Shown here piece after piece: positions 1 to 8,802 of a DNA stretch of 40,517 bases (positions are counted from its first letter, which is position 1; each line of letters opens with the position of its first letter). This stretch comes from Bacteroidales bacterium. GTDB taxonomy: Bacteria; Bacteroidota; Bacteroidia; Bacteroidales; Muribaculaceae. The notes under the pieces are model-generated. The model made no database searches, was not told where the DNA came from, and saw only the letters and a program-made list of their open reading frames with translations. The position numbers and the translations under genes were made by a program. Where the stretch lies: positions 5,056 to 45,572 of the forward strand of contig JAAVFY010000003.1 in the NCBI GenBank assembly GCA_014800515.1, in the 5' to 3' direction.

Positions 1-1127
1 TTCAATTCAATTACTCCTATGGCTCCGAGCACACGCACATCAGCCACATTCGGAAGAGCGGCTGCCGGAGCAAGTCGCTCTTTCATGATGCCTTCTATCT
101 CCTTCACGCGTTTTTGCCAGTCCTGACCGACCAATAGTTTCAACGAGGCGATAGCCACCGAGCATGCAAGCGGATTACCCATGAAGGTCGGACCATGCAT
201 CATCACTTTTGCCTGACTGTCGCTTATCATGTCGGCCACACGTCTTGTGGCTCCTACGGCAGCAAAAGTCATGTAGCCTCCGGTCAGTGACTTTCCTATC
301 AGCATTATGTCGGGTTCCACTCCGGCATATTCCCACGCGAATAGGCGTCCGGTGCGTCCGAACCCGGTAGCAATCTCATCAAAGATAAGGAGTATTCCTT
401 TTTCATCACAGAGCTTTCTGAGTTCGCGCAAATATTGTGGATGATAGAATCTCATGCCCCCGGCTCCCTGCACGATCGGTTCGAGAATGACGGCGGCCAG
501 AGTCTCCGCATGCTCCTCTATAAGGAGATGCATGGGCTCAAAATCAGCCGGATCCCATTCTTCTCCGAATCGGCATTGAGGTGCAGGTGCGAAATAACGG
601 ATCGGAAGAGCAGACCCGAAGGCTCCATGCATACCGGTGACAGGGTCGCATACAGACATTGCGTTCCACGTATCACCGTGATACCCGTTGCGTATTGTGG
701 CGAAATTCGTGCGCGTCGGATTGTCCTGGGCCTGGACTGCCATCTTCATGGCCACTTCGGTAGCCACTGACCCGGAGTCGGCATAAAAGAGATGATTGAT
801 GGAGTGTGGTAATATCTCAAGCAACATCTTGCCGAGTTCTATGGCAGGTTCATGTGTAAAACCGCCAAACATGATGTGCGACATATCGTGGAGTTGCTTT
901 TCAATCGCAGCATTAAGTTCCGGATGGTTATAGCCGTGAATGGCACACCACCATGATGACATGCCGTCGATCAGCCGTCGGCCGTCGGCAAGCTCTATTT
1001 CCGCGCCTTCCGCACGTTTCACTTTATATGTAGGGAGAGGATTGCGTGTCCCGGTGTAGGGATGCCAGAGATGTTCTCTGTCGAATTGGTCATGCAGTTC
1101 CATTCCTTGATTTTGTTTTGCTGTCAT
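1..1127 (-). CDS. bioA: Adenosylmethionine-8-amino-7-oxononanoate aminotransferase, cut by left edge
   Basis: PLP-dependent aminotransferase of biotin synthesis: transfers the amino group of S-adenosylmethionine to KAPA, giving DAPA, in the cytoplasm. Translating the minus strand from the ATG at 1127 gives an open frame to the window edge containing HLWHPYT near the N-terminus, [39 protein letters not shown] and the PLP-lysine segment GKSLTGG followed by [12 protein letters not shown], the usual BioA order. About 375 of the roughly 420-430 expected residues are present; the C-terminus lies outside. A second in-frame ATG at 1103 is possible. It starts 38 bp after priA ends and is probably co-transcribed with it. 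The next biotin-pathway enzyme, BioD, is encoded separately at 7991-8653. Confidence 0.93.
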   Translation of the reverse strand, partial: MTAKQNQGMELHDQFDREHLWHPYTGTRNPLPTYKVKRAEGAEIELADGRRLIDGMSSWWCAIHGYNHPELNAAIEKQLHDMSHIMFGGFTHEPAIELGKMLLEILPHSINHLFYADSGSVATEVAMKMAVQAQDNPTRTNFATIRNGYHGDTWNAMSVCDPVTGMHGAFGSALPIRYFAPAPQCRFGEEWDPADFEPMHLLIEEHAETLAAVILEPIVQGAGGMRFYHPQYLRELRKLCDEKGILLIFDEIATGFGRTGRLFAWEYAGVEPDIMLIGKSLTGGYMTFAAVGATRRVADMISDSQAKVMMHGPTFMGNPLACSVAIASLKLLVGQDWQKRVKEIEGIMKERLAPAAALPNVADVRVLGAIGVIEL

Positions 1128-1165
1128 TATTCTGATTAGTGGCTCGTGATATTTCTGTTTCCCTG

Positions 1166-3634
1166 TCATGCAGGATCCACATCAAAATAGATGGACGATC
1201 CCTTCACGGAGGGAAGAGTAGCTACGGTGACATATATGGCCCGCAGTATTTCTTTCACTCTCTTCATACTTGCCCCACTCTCCACTTTCAGCATGATTGT
1301 CTGAAGATGATATGTAGCCACGCGTGAGACGTATGGTTTCTCCGGTCCGAGTACACGGTTGCCGAACACTTTCACGAGTGCCTTGGCATAGGCCACGGCT
1401 GCATCTTCTGCCTGCCGGGCATCACGATGCTTGATATAGATATTGATCACTTTCGTGAAGGGCGGATAGCCATAACGTGCACGGTCGGCTATCTCCTCTT
1501 CGTAGAATCCTTCGTAATCATGGCGTCTCACATAGCTGAGCACATGATTATCGGGTTGTGTGGTCTGAATCACCACTTCCCCTTTCTCTTTACGCCGGCC
1601 GGCACGCCCTGCCACCTGCTCAAGCATATTGAATGCCCGCTCGTTGCTGCGGAAGTCGGGGAAGTTGAGAAGTGTGTCGGCATTGAGCACACCGACAATT
1701 CTGACATTTTCAAAATCCAGACCTTTCGTCACCATCTGCGTGCCGACAAGTATATCTGTGTCATGTCTGGCAAATTCTTCAATTATCTCCTGATGGGCGT
1801 CTTTATTTCGGGTGGTGTCAAGATCCATGCGCGACACCCGATAGTTCTCAAAACGCCGGTGAAGCTCCTCGGCGATGCGTTCTGTGCCGTATCCGAACAC
1901 CTTCAGCGTGTTTTCCCCGCAGGCGGGACATAGTTTCGGAAGGGGAGTGGCATAGCCGCAATAGTGGCATCGGAGCATATCTGTGTGTTTATGATACACG
2001 AGCGAGACATCACAGTTCACGCATTTCGGTGTCCACCCGCAAGTGTCGCACACCACTACCGGCGCAAACCCTCTGCGGTTTTGAAACATTATGGCCTGAC
2101 CGCCTCCGGCAAGTGCCTCAGTGGTCTTGCGTGCCAGAGGTGCGGAGAGTATGCCGTCAGTAAGTTTCTTGCTACGCATCTCTTTCATGTCTACGATATT
2201 CACCTCCGGCAGATGAGCACCGCTGAATCTTTCGGTGAGCTTTACCAGTCCGAATTTCCCACCCTTGGCCTTCCAATAAGTTTCGATCGAGGGCGTGGCC
2301 GATCCGAGCAGGGTGTGGGCTCCATGCATGGAAGCGAGCATTATGGCTGCATCCCGTGCATTGTAGCGCGGAGCGGGATCATATTGCTTATAGCTGCTTT
2401 CATGCTCTTCATCTACAATCACCAGTCCGAGGCGCGAGAAAGGCAGGAACAAGGCACTGCGCGCTCCGATCACTACGAGCGGTTCGCGGCTGCCGAGCAG
2501 TCTGCGCCATATATCCACTCGCTCGTTGTCGGAGAATTTGGAGTGATACACAAGCAGACGCTCGCCGAAGACGCGTTTGAGTCTGTCGGTGAGCTGGGTT
2601 GTAAGCGATATCTCAGGCACAAGATATAGCACCTGCTCCCCCTTATGCAATGTCTCTTCGGCAAGGTGGGTGTATATCTCTGTTTTTCCGCTACCGGTGA
2701 CTCCATGAAGCAGACACACATTGTGGGTTTTGAAATCCTCTTTTATTGAAACTAAAGCATTCCCTTGCGCTTCGGAGAGGGGGGAGAGGATGCTCTCTGT
2801 TGACTTTTGTGATGATTTGAAGCGATTGATAGTCTCGGCATGTATATTGAAGATACCCTTGGATTCCATGGCTTTTATAGTTGCCGGACTCACATGGGCT
2901 TTTTCCTGGAGTTCTTCACGACTTACGCTTCGTGGTTCTTCGTCAGTGACGAGCCAACGGCTCAAGTCAAGATAAGCGATTAGAGCACGCTCCTGATTAG
3001 CCGATCTATTCACTTTGTTGAAGAACTCGTGAAGTTTTTCATCATCATTGCGCTCGCATTGCAGGCGGACCATCGTCACCTTCTTGGGCTTATATCGCTC
3101 CACAATGTTCTCGCCGATAATTATGCTCCCGGCATCGAGCATTTTTCCGAGTCTGCCGGTGAGATTTCTCAATCCCGTGGATTGCTCGATGTCTGCCACT
3201 TTGTGTCTTTTCCCATCGGCCAGTGCCTGCAATATCATCTGTTCCCTTTCATCGGGATGATATTCCGGAGCCGGTTCGAAGTCCGGATTGACCATGACAT
3301 AGGTCTCGCTCTCCGGTTTCAGTCCGGTGGGAACAGCCGCTTTATACACCTCGCCGAGGGTGCAAAGATAATAGTCGGCTATCCAGTTCCACAATTTTAT
3401 CTGAGGATGCCTCACAATGGGCACCGGATCCAGAGGGGCGATGATAGGTTTGACATCATAGCCTGAAGGAGCCTGGCTATGCAGGGCTGTGATTATGGCT
3501 GTATAGTGTTTCTTCTTTCCGAATTGCACGAGAACACGCGATCCTACCTCCACCTCTTTCTCCATTGACTCATCGATGGAATAGGTGTAGGTGCCTTGCA
3601 CCGAAAGAGGCAGTATCACTTCCGCGTATCTCAT
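1166..3634 (-). CDS. priA: Primosomal replication-restart helicase PriA
   Basis: Superfamily 2 3'-to-5' DNA helicase that reloads the replisome at stalled forks. From the ATG at 3634 the product is 822 residues, a normal size. The N-terminal DNA-binding region begins [10 protein letters not shown]; Walker A GVTGSGKT lies at about 311-318, the DEEH Walker B at 408-411, and eight cysteines (about 529, 532, 538, 541, 556, 559, 569, 572) form the two zinc sites specific to PriA, followed by GTERIAEEL and [11 protein letters not shown] helicase motifs. The frame is open 22 codons further upstream, but that would overlap the preceding gene; the ATG at 3634 leaves an 8-bp gap and begins the conserved domain. 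It is third in a probable operon with two outer-membrane protein genes and is followed by bioA. Confidence 0.95.
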   Translation of the reverse strand: MRYAEVILPLSVQGTYTYSIDESMEKEVEVGSRVLVQFGKKKHYTAIITALHSQAPSGYDVKPIIAPLDPVPIVRHPQIKLWNWIADYYLCTLGEVYKAAVPTGLKPESETYVMVNPDFEPAPEYHPDEREQMILQALADGKRHKVADIEQSTGLRNLTGRLGKMLDAGSIIIGENIVERYKPKKVTMVRLQCERNDDEKLHEFFNKVNRSANQERALIAYLDLSRWLVTDEEPRSVSREELQEKAHVSPATIKAMESKGIFNIHAETINRFKSSQKSTESILSPLSEAQGNALVSIKEDFKTHNVCLLHGVTGSGKTEIYTHLAEETLHKGEQVLYLVPEISLTTQLTDRLKRVFGERLLVYHSKFSDNERVDIWRRLLGSREPLVVIGARSALFLPFSRLGLVIVDEEHESSYKQYDPAPRYNARDAAIMLASMHGAHTLLGSATPSIETYWKAKGGKFGLVKLTERFSGAHLPEVNIVDMKEMRSKKLTDGILSAPLARKTTEALAGGGQAIMFQNRRGFAPVVVCDTCGWTPKCVNCDVSLVYHKHTDMLRCHYCGYATPLPKLCPACGENTLKVFGYGTERIAEELHRRFENYRVSRMDLDTTRNKDAHQEIIEEFARHDTDILVGTQMVTKGLDFENVRIVGVLNADTLLNFPDFRSNERAFNMLEQVAGRAGRRKEKGEVVIQTTQPDNHVLSYVRRHDYEGFYEEEIADRARYGYPPFTKVINIYIKHRDARQAEDAAVAYAKALVKVFGNRVLGPEKPYVSRVATYHLQTIMLKVESGASMKRVKEILRAIYVTVATLPSVKGSSIYFDVDPA

Positions 3635-3641
3635 CACTCTT

Positions 3642-4250
3642 TCAGAATAGATAAGCCACGTTGACCTGCCAGCCTTGTGCGCGGCTGCTGAAATTATCAA
3701 GCTTCACGGTGCGCTGCAGATAGCTAACACCCCAAAGATAGCCGGCCGATATCTGAATACGTTCAAAGAGCTCTGCGCCCAGTCCGCATTGCAAGCCTAT
3801 CCATCCGGCCGGATGTTCAAGGGCATGAGTCTTTGTAGAAGCCACATTGAAGTTGAACATCGGACCTCCATAAACAAACGGAGCGACGTATTGCTCCACG
3901 CCTTCCATTCGAGTCCACTTAAATCTCAGGTTGATGGGAATCTGAATCAGATGATTCCATACTTTCATATCGCCTATGCCGTCGGAGGCCCACACATTCT
4001 GTTGGCCGAAGTCGACCGTAGCACCCGTCATCTGATAGCGTAGGCCGAAGTCAATACCGAATCCGATACCGGGAATCATTATCTCTCCCATGATACCGGC
4101 CTGAGGTCCGAGGAGCTGATGATTGTCAATCAGTTTCTGCTTCCAGTAATAGTTGGAGATGTTGATACCCGCCGTGGGCCCCCATCTGAACTCAGCATTG
4201 CAGGCCAAGGCGGAAGTGATGGCGAGACTCGCTAATAAAATTTTTTTCAT
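3642..4250 (-). CDS. Outer-membrane beta-barrel protein (PorT/OMP_b-brl type)
   Basis: A 202-residue secreted protein. MKKILLASLAITSALACNA is a signal peptide; the rest alternates hydrophobic and polar residues with many glycines and aromatics, as in small 8-strand barrels annotated porin family or outer membrane beta-barrel in Bacteroidota. It ends in an aromatic residue (VAYLF), the usual C-terminal signal for barrel insertion. It resembles the gene at 4347-4964 in length and layout (TAGIN versus KAGANF near the N-terminus, GIGFGIDFGLRY versus GLNFDASLLY), so the two look like diverged tandem paralogues. Its start lies 12 nt downstream of a 15-bp hairpin. Substrate or function is unknown. 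Confidence 0.8.
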   Translation of the reverse strand: MKKILLASLAITSALACNAEFRWGPTAGINISNYYWKQKLIDNHQLLGPQAGIMGEIMIPGIGFGIDFGLRYQMTGATVDFGQQNVWASDGIGDMKVWNHLIQIPINLRFKWTRMEGVEQYVAPFVYGGPMFNFNVASTKTHALEHPAGWIGLQCGLGAELFERIQISAGYLWGVSYLQRTVKLDNFSSRAQGWQVNVAYLF

Positions 4251-4262
4251 GTCTATGCGATT

Positions 4263-4303
4263 CCGGAGCCGATGCCGACGTAAGACGCCGGCATCGGCTC
4301 CGG
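4263..4303 (-). other. Perfect 15-bp hairpin between two barrel-protein genes
   Basis: Arms at 4263-4277 and 4289-4303 are exact inverted complements (CCGGAGCCGATGCCG) around an 11-nt loop. In the minus-strand transcript it lies 43 nt after the stop of the first barrel gene and 12 nt before the ATG of the second. No U-tract follows, so it is more likely a translation- or stability-controlling hairpin than a terminator. No Bacteroidota -7 box lies between the two genes, which argues for read-through. Confidence 0.6.
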
Positions 4304-4346
4304 TGAAAGGAAATATTATGGAATGGTTATCGCCTCAGGATGCTCC

Positions 4347-4964
4347 TTAGAAGAGCCATGCGGCCGAAACTGTCCAATAGTTGTTATAAGCCTTGAGTTG
4401 CTTTGAGGTGGCATTGATTCCGTTACTTTCCATTACGTCATCCAGAATGTTGTTCATACCGAATCCGTAGCTGCCCGAAACCTGGAGATGATGAATCAGC
4501 TCCACTCCGATACCGATATTCCATGTTGACTGGAAAGTCTTATCCATAAAGGATTTGTCAAGCTTGAACGCAAAGGAAGGTCCGGTGAAAATATAGGGGG
4601 CTACAATACCGGAAATCACCGGAATCTGAAATTTATACTTGATGTTGATGGGCACTTCAAGAAAATTTTTGCCCCAGCTCATATCTTTGTCGAGCAATGC
4701 AGAGGTGGCTTCATCATACGAAGTGCTGATAGCGTTGTTCATACGCGAATAGAGCAGCGAAGCATCGAAATTCAGACCGATGATGGGCACTGTGAATTCA
4801 GCCATCACGCCGGCATTGAAGCCGCAACTTCCGGAGGGATCGAGGGTTTCCTTAACATGAATCTTGTTGAAGTTGGCGCCGGCCTTGATACCGAATCTCA
4901 CTTGTGCGCCCGCCACTCCGGCTGAAAGCACCAGGGCCATAAGGGCAAGGATAATTTTCTTCAT
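4347..4964 (-). CDS. Outer-membrane beta-barrel protein, paralogue of the next gene
   Basis: A 205-residue secreted protein from the ATG at 4964 (signal peptide MKKIILALMALVLSAGVAGA). The frame stays open for 27 codons upstream, but those codons are charged, overlap the promoter leader and precede the signal peptide, so 4964 is preferred. The mature part has glycine/aromatic alternation typical of a small barrel and ends in WLF. It matches the porin/PorT-like outer-membrane families of Bacteroidota by pattern only; the cargo is not predictable. First gene of the apparent operon barrel-barrel-priA-bioA, divergent from the SufT-like gene. Confidence 0.8.
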   Translation of the reverse strand: MKKIILALMALVLSAGVAGAQVRFGIKAGANFNKIHVKETLDPSGSCGFNAGVMAEFTVPIIGLNFDASLLYSRMNNAISTSYDEATSALLDKDMSWGKNFLEVPINIKYKFQIPVISGIVAPYIFTGPSFAFKLDKSFMDKTFQSTWNIGIGVELIHHLQVSGSYGFGMNNILDDVMESNGINATSKQLKAYNNYWTVSAAWLF

Positions 4965-5058
4965 AATTATAAATTTGGGTTTTGATTTATGATTCCGGCT
5001 ATCACAAGCGGAATGCTCTCTGACAGTTCTTTCGGCTTGTGACAATGCCGTTACGCTG

Positions 5059-5066
5059 CAAAGTTA
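5059..5066 (-). promoter_or_regulatory. -7 box for the barrel-protein operon
   Basis: Minus-strand TAACTTTG fits the Bacteroidota -7 consensus TAnnTTTG and lies about 95 nt upstream of the ATG at 4964. No clear TTG is seen at the expected -33 distance, only TTA, so this is weaker than the other promoters here. Confidence 0.5.
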
Positions 5067-5146
5067 AAAAATTTTCCGATAATTAAGACCTCATCTCAGA
5101 AAAAATGTTAATACCTCCCTCCTCTTTCCGCTGACTGCCCGACGAT

Positions 5147-5177
5147 TTGGACGTTCCGTGATTTATACCTATTTTTG
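5147..5177 (+). promoter_or_regulatory. Promoter of the sufT-lpxH pair
   Basis: TTG at 5147-5149, a 20-nt spacer and TATTTTTG at 5170-5177 fit the Bacteroidota sigma consensus TTG-N19/20-TAnnTTTG. Transcription would begin near 5184, leaving a leader of about 20 nt before the ATG at 5206. Confidence 0.7.
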
Positions 5178-5205
5178 TAGCCGTATTTATCAACGTAAAT
5201 AAGTT

Positions 5206-5544
5206 ATGTCAGAACAACTCAATGAGACTGACGAGCAGATGCGCGTCACACAGAAAGCTATAGAAATGCTTCGTACGGTTTTTGACCCGGAGATACCTGT
5301 CAACGTCTACGACCTTGGCCTGATATATAAGATAGATTATGATCTCTCTGACAAGACTCTTCATGTCGATATGACTCTCACAGCCCCGAGTTGTCCCGCA
5401 GCTGATTTTATCATGGAGGATGTGAGACAAAAACTTGTAAGTATCGAAGGTCCGGAGAAGGTGGATCTCCGCCTTGTATTTGAGCCGGTGTGGTGTCATG
5501 ACATGATGAGCGAAGAAGCCAAGCTCGAACTCGGTTTCCTCTGA
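5206..5544 (+). CDS. MIP18/DUF59-family Fe-S cluster assembly protein (SufT-like)
   Basis: A 112-residue cytosolic protein of the MIP18/DUF59 (SufT/PaaD-like) family, which helps mature iron-sulfur proteins. Visible family features are the FDPEIPVNVYDLGLIY segment (about 27-42), the conserved cysteine in TAPSCPAADF (about 63-72), and the C-terminal DMMSEEAKLELGFL. The final motif is usually PxWxxDMMSExAKxELGxL; here VWCHDMMSEE carries an extra cysteine. Preceded by a good promoter and overlapping lpxH by 1 nt (stop TGA at 5542-5544, next ATG at 5544), so the two are probably translationally coupled. No other suf genes are nearby. Confidence 0.85.
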   Translation: MSEQLNETDEQMRVTQKAIEMLRTVFDPEIPVNVYDLGLIYKIDYDLSDKTLHVDMTLTAPSCPAADFIMEDVRQKLVSIEGPEKVDLRLVFEPVWCHDMMSEEAKLELGFL

Positions 5545-6317
5545 TGGGGTCTAAGAAAGCCTATTTTTTAAGCGACCTTCATCTGGGTGCCCCGTATTTC
5601 CCGGATTCCCGGAAGGCGGAGAAGAGGGTAGTGGATTTTCTGGAATCAATACGCCATGATGCCTCCGAAATATATCTGCTCGGGGATATTCTGGATTATT
5701 GGTATGAATATCGTTATGTTGTGCCACGGGGGTTCGTTCGATTTTTCGGCAAGCTTGCCGAACTGTCTGATTCCGGCATAAAGATTTGTTGGCTTAAAGG
5801 CAATCATGACATCTGGATTTTCGATTATCTTCCTGACGAACTCGGGGTGGAGGTGGCCGATGGGATTATAGAGCGCGATATTCTAGGCACCCGTTTTCTC
5901 CTCTCTCATGGTGACGGTGTGCCTCCTCTTCCACGCACATTCAGAACGCTCCGCTCCCTATTCCGGAATAGATTTTGCCAACGACTTTTCTCAGCTATAC
6001 ATCCCAGATGGACAGTCCCGTTCGCTTACAGTTGGAGCCGCCACAGTCGGGCAAACGGGTTGCCGCCGGAAAGCGATTCTCATCCTCTTCTCACCAATCT
6101 CCTCACATTCTCAGGAGAGTACTCGGTTACTCATCCTGACATTAAATACTATGTCTTCGGACATCTTCACATCCTTCATAGAAGCTGCATAGTATCTGCG
6201 GGCGATACTCGCAATAATGATTCAGATCCGGAACTGATAATACTCGGCGACTGGATCACCCGTTGTTCATACGGAATATTCGACGGCAATTTCTTTACAC
6301 TTCATTCCTTCAAATGA
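5544..6317 (+). CDS. lpxH: UDP-2,3-diacylglucosamine diphosphatase
   Basis: Metallophosphoesterase of lipid A synthesis: hydrolyses UDP-2,3-diacylglucosamine to lipid X and UMP at the inner membrane's cytoplasmic face. All dinuclear-metal motifs of the calcineurin-like fold are present in order: DLHLG (11-15), GDILDYW (47-53), GNHD (86-89), SHGDG (121-125) and FGHLH (205-209). At 257 residues it is close to the LpxH length. The ATG overlaps the preceding stop by one base. Downstream comes a convergent intergenic region with a terminator and a repeat element. LpxH rather than the unrelated LpxI or a general phosphoesterase is favoured by the YWYEY/GNHDIW context. Confidence 0.9.
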   Translation: MGSKKAYFLSDLHLGAPYFPDSRKAEKRVVDFLESIRHDASEIYLLGDILDYWYEYRYVVPRGFVRFFGKLAELSDSGIKICWLKGNHDIWIFDYLPDELGVEVADGIIERDILGTRFLLSHGDGVPPLPRTFRTLRSLFRNRFCQRLFSAIHPRWTVPFAYSWSRHSRANGLPPESDSHPLLTNLLTFSGEYSVTHPDIKYYVFGHLHILHRSCIVSAGDTRNNDSDPELIILGDWITRCSYGIFDGNFFTLHSFK

Positions 6318-6447
6318 AAATGTAAAAACGAATGTTTTGTAAGATCCTATCTAATATAAATGCCGGTAGATAGGAATCGGATAGGTTAGAAGTTAGGCTC
6401 TAAAATATGTTATACAGCATGTTTTAATAGATTTGGCCTATTTTGAT

Positions 6448-6478
6448 TTGGAAGAGTCGGGACGAATATTTAATTTTG
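6448..6478 (+). promoter_or_regulatory. Orphan promoter in the lpxH 3' intergenic region
   Basis: TTG at 6448-6450, a 20-nt spacer and TAATTTTG at 6471-6478 match the Bacteroidota promoter consensus. No protein-coding gene follows on the plus strand before a terminator-like hairpin at 6537-6573. Confidence 0.55.
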
Positions 6479-6484
6479 CATCAA

Positions 6485-6573
6485 AACCTAAAAACAATCT
6501 TTTTTACCTTAAGATTTTTTACCTGTAGAAACTTATAGAAAAGGGTGCGACCGTTGAGGTTATCACCCTTTTT
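6485..6573 (+). ncRNA. Candidate small RNA
   Basis: The interval between the predicted start (about 7 nt after the -7 box) and the intrinsic terminator would give an RNA of about 90 nt. It has an A/U-rich 5' half with two short ACCUU/ACCUG patches and ends in the GGGUG/CACCC terminator stem. There is no start-to-stop reading frame of note in it. I do not recognise a known RNA family. The call rests only on promoter plus terminator spacing. Confidence 0.35.
6537..6573. terminator. Bidirectional intrinsic terminator
   Basis: GAAAAGGGTG (from about 6538) pairs with CACCCTTTTTC (to 6574) across a 16-nt loop, giving a stem with U-runs readable from both strands. It could end the candidate small RNA or lpxH read-through from the left. 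Confidence 0.6.
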
Positions 6574-6577
6574 CTAT

Positions 6578-6775
6578 ATAAGTAGCTAAGAAAAATTAAA
6601 CAATATAATAACTCAGTAGCTTTGAAAGTATCTTAATATGATATATGCGGTTAATTTTGGCCATCTTGACCTTGTCGCTCAGTCGCTTAGCTCGCTAAGC
6701 TGCTTCGCTCCGCGGCCAACCTGACTCAAAATTATCACGCATCTATCATATTATTAATTTTTCTTAGCTACTTAT
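6578..6775. repeat. MITE-like palindromic repeat, copy 1
   Basis: About 198 bp with exact 22-bp terminal inverted repeats (ATAAGTAGCTAAGAAAAATTAA at 6578-6599, complement at 6754-6775). A second imperfect inverted layer is nested inside (AATATGATATATGCGG against CGCATCTATCATATT), with a core CGCTTAGCTCGCTAAGC palindrome. No reading frame of note. Nearly identical to the element at 8964-9159 in the same orientation. The sequence TCTAT occurs just outside both ends, a possible 5-bp target-site duplication. No matching transposase is present here. Confidence 0.8.
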
Positions 6776-6839
6776 CTATTTATTTGGACCTTATTCCACA
6801 AAATCATTTTTTATGGAATGAGGTCTTAGCTCGTCAGTG

Positions 6840-7082
6840 TCAAGTCCGATGTTTTATATTCTCTCTTTTGCGTAGAAAGATTACCAGAATCACAAGTACA
6901 AATATTTCACCGGCTGCAATCCCGATGAAGCTCCATATTCTTCCGGCAGCAATCATCTCAACTCCAAATCTCAGAGCCATAATGATGAAATATATCGAGA
7001 GAAGAGTTGGAAGCCATACGTATTTCCTTCTCCAAAAGGGCAGATTTTTCATCTTAATACTAAATGTCATAGCTCCCTTCAT
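6840..7082 (-). CDS. Small two-helix membrane protein of unknown function
   Basis: An 80-residue protein whose ATG overlaps the stop of the upstream exonuclease gene (ATGA at 7079-7082), which supports translation coupled to it. Two hydrophobic stretches, about residues 23-40 (WLPTLLSIYFIIMALRFG) and 48-69 (GRIWSFIGIAAGEIFVLVILVIFL), look like membrane helices; both termini are basic. I do not recognise the family. The consistent overlap and hydrophobic pattern make it a likely real gene. It is the last gene of bioD-exonuclease-membrane protein and ends about 65 bp from repeat copy 1. Confidence 0.65.
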   Translation of the reverse strand: MKGAMTFSIKMKNLPFWRRKYVWLPTLLSIYFIIMALRFGVEMIAAGRIWSFIGIAAGEIFVLVILVIFLRKRENIKHRT

Positions 7083-7960
7083 GGCTGTGTCGGGAGAGAA
7101 GGATTTGAGTTTCCGGGTTCCATATCGTTGGCGGCCTTGGCAGCCGCTTTTTTTGCTCTTAAAGCGGCCTTTCTCCTGATTCTTGCATTTCGGCGCCGAC
7201 GACGTTTGGCCTCAGCCGCCGGACTTTTGTCAAGTATCTCTTTGGGAGCGGGAGGGTTTAGCAATGCCTCTGCTTTTTTTCTCTCTTTTTCCTCCCTACG
7301 TTCCCGCTCTTCACGTTCTGACTCCTGCTCCGGATGCATATACGGAGAGAGTTCGGGGATGAATTTTCCCTGTGTTATCCAATCATATATCTGTATGCAG
7401 GCTATTGCATCGAGAGCCGCATAATTGCGTTGGCTGACAGTAAGCTCGTCAGCCTCCCAATTTGTGAGTCTCTGACCTTTCGAAATACGCTGGCCGAAAA
7501 GTATGCCATAGATTCTGGCAAGTGAATTATCGGCAATACTATATTTCTTTACGAAGGGCTGCAGGTCAATAAAACCCGCCGGGTTAAAACTTCCACATAC
7601 ATTACGGATATTATGAAAGTCATCGTGGATACTGAGGCCTACCTTCAATTTAGACTCATCTTCCAGAAGATCACGCAGCGTATCGGGCACTCCAATGCGG
7701 TTGAGTCGGAATAGATAGCAGCACTTGCGTGTGGAGAGCTGCATAAGAGCCACCTTATTGATGACACCTTTCTTGAAGCTGGGGCGTGTTTCGGTGTCAA
7801 AGCCTATGATATCAGAATCCCGAAGGTCAGTTATAGCGGCCTCAGCATCCTCCACGCGGTCCACCACGACGATATTGCCCAAATAGTTGGCCATGGGAAG
7901 GCGTGAGAGTTGCTCCTTTGTAATTGAGACCGTGATGTGCGGTTGTTTCTCTTTCTCCAT
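7079..7960 (-). CDS. RNase D-like 3'-5' exonuclease with basic tail
   Basis: A 293-residue DEDDy-type 3'-5' exonuclease domain protein. The metal-binding acidic residues appear as FDTET (D55, E57), HDD (D113 or D114), and YAALD (Y180, D184), in the order of RNase D/WRN exonuclease domains. It lacks the HRDC domains of true RNase D. After about residue 205 comes a strongly charged tail: first Glu/Arg/Lys-rich, then Arg/Lys/Ala-rich (KRRRRRNARIRRK), likely nucleic-acid-binding or disordered. Such stand-alone domains are common in Bacteroidota; the RNA or DNA substrate is unknown. It lies 30 bp after bioD and overlaps the small membrane gene by 4 nt. Confidence 0.85.
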   Translation of the reverse strand: MEKEKQPHITVSITKEQLSRLPMANYLGNIVVVDRVEDAEAAITDLRDSDIIGFDTETRPSFKKGVINKVALMQLSTRKCCYLFRLNRIGVPDTLRDLLEDESKLKVGLSIHDDFHNIRNVCGSFNPAGFIDLQPFVKKYSIADNSLARIYGILFGQRISKGQRLTNWEADELTVSQRNYAALDAIACIQIYDWITQGKFIPELSPYMHPEQESEREERERREEKERKKAEALLNPPAPKEILDKSPAAEAKRRRRRNARIRRKAALRAKKAAAKAANDMEPGNSNPSLPTQP

Positions 7961-7990
7961 AATTTCTTGAGATTAGAGCTGAAAAACTTC

Positions 7991-8653
7991 CTATAATGAT
8001 TGCGGCATCTCTATAAACATTGCGTCAGGAAATCTCTCCATCGTCCATCGTCTCAGATATTCCCGAGAGTCATCGCTTATAGTCTTATCCTTGTCGAAGT
8101 AGGGATTATATACCACGGCTGCCAGCGCGATACCGGCCTCCCTGATAGCTGAGAGCGTCAGAAGTGTGTCGCTGACTGAACCTAACTGTCCGTTAGTCAC
8201 GACTACTGTCGGCAGCTTCCGGTCAATAATATAATCTATCGTGAGATAGTCATCCTTCAACGGCACCATTATGCCTCCCGCGCCTTCTACAAGAACGAAG
8301 TCATATTCCTTCTGCAACGTTGAGGTGGCTTCATCTACGATATGCAGATCAAGTTCACGTCCGTCAAGACGAGAAGCAAGATCCGGCGAGGCGGGATATG
8401 AGAAGATTATAGGGGCTGTGATGTGAAGGCGATCCACAGTCTGCATAGGAATACCCATCAATCTGCGATGCACTGCGATATCTTCACTGAAATCTTTATT
8501 GCCCGTCTGAATGAATTTTTGGGTTATCACGCGTTTCCCCGTCTCTGATGAGAGTACACGTGCGAGCCATCCTGTGGCATAACTCTTGCCCACGTCTGTG
8601 CCAATTCCGGTGACAAACACCACTTCGGGCCATCTGCTGCTGCAAAGGTTCAT
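7991..8653 (-). CDS. bioD: Dethiobiotin synthetase
   Basis: ATP-dependent carboxylase that closes the ureido ring of DAPA to form dethiobiotin, the penultimate biotin step. The 220-residue product has the P-loop variant VTGIGTDVGKS (14-24), Q-K-F-I-Q-TG in the substrate region, VLVEGAGGIMVPL, and VVTNGQLGSV, typical of BioD. First gene of a three-gene unit with the exonuclease and small membrane protein. It has its own promoter and a leader of about 140 nt with a strong hairpin close to the start. The unit is flanked by two copies of the palindromic repeat. Confidence 0.93.
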   Translation of the reverse strand: MNLCSSRWPEVVFVTGIGTDVGKSYATGWLARVLSSETGKRVITQKFIQTGNKDFSEDIAVHRRLMGIPMQTVDRLHITAPIIFSYPASPDLASRLDGRELDLHIVDEATSTLQKEYDFVLVEGAGGIMVPLKDDYLTIDYIIDRKLPTVVVTNGQLGSVSDTLLTLSAIREAGIALAAVVYNPYFDKDKTISDDSREYLRRWTMERFPDAMFIEMPQSL

Positions 8654-8683
8654 CTCCGCTTTAGAGTAATGTTAATGATAGTT

Positions 8684-8718
8684 GGAGAGTCTTCCCTCCG
8701 AGGGGGGATTTACTCTCC
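8684..8718 (-). promoter_or_regulatory. Stem-loop in the bioD leader
   Basis: GGAGAGT (8684-8690) pairs with ACTCTCC (8712-8718), and within it CCCT pairs with AGGG, giving a two-tier hairpin about 30 nt upstream of the bioD ATG in the minus-strand RNA. There is no U-tract, so it is more likely a translation or attenuation element than a terminator. I do not recognise it as a known riboswitch. Confidence 0.4.
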
Positions 8719-8802
8719 GTCAGATGATAAAATTTACTGACTTTCCCGGCGGACATCGCGGAGCTACAGCCTGGCGATGGCGGCCATCTGGTTAAGTCGT
8801 TG

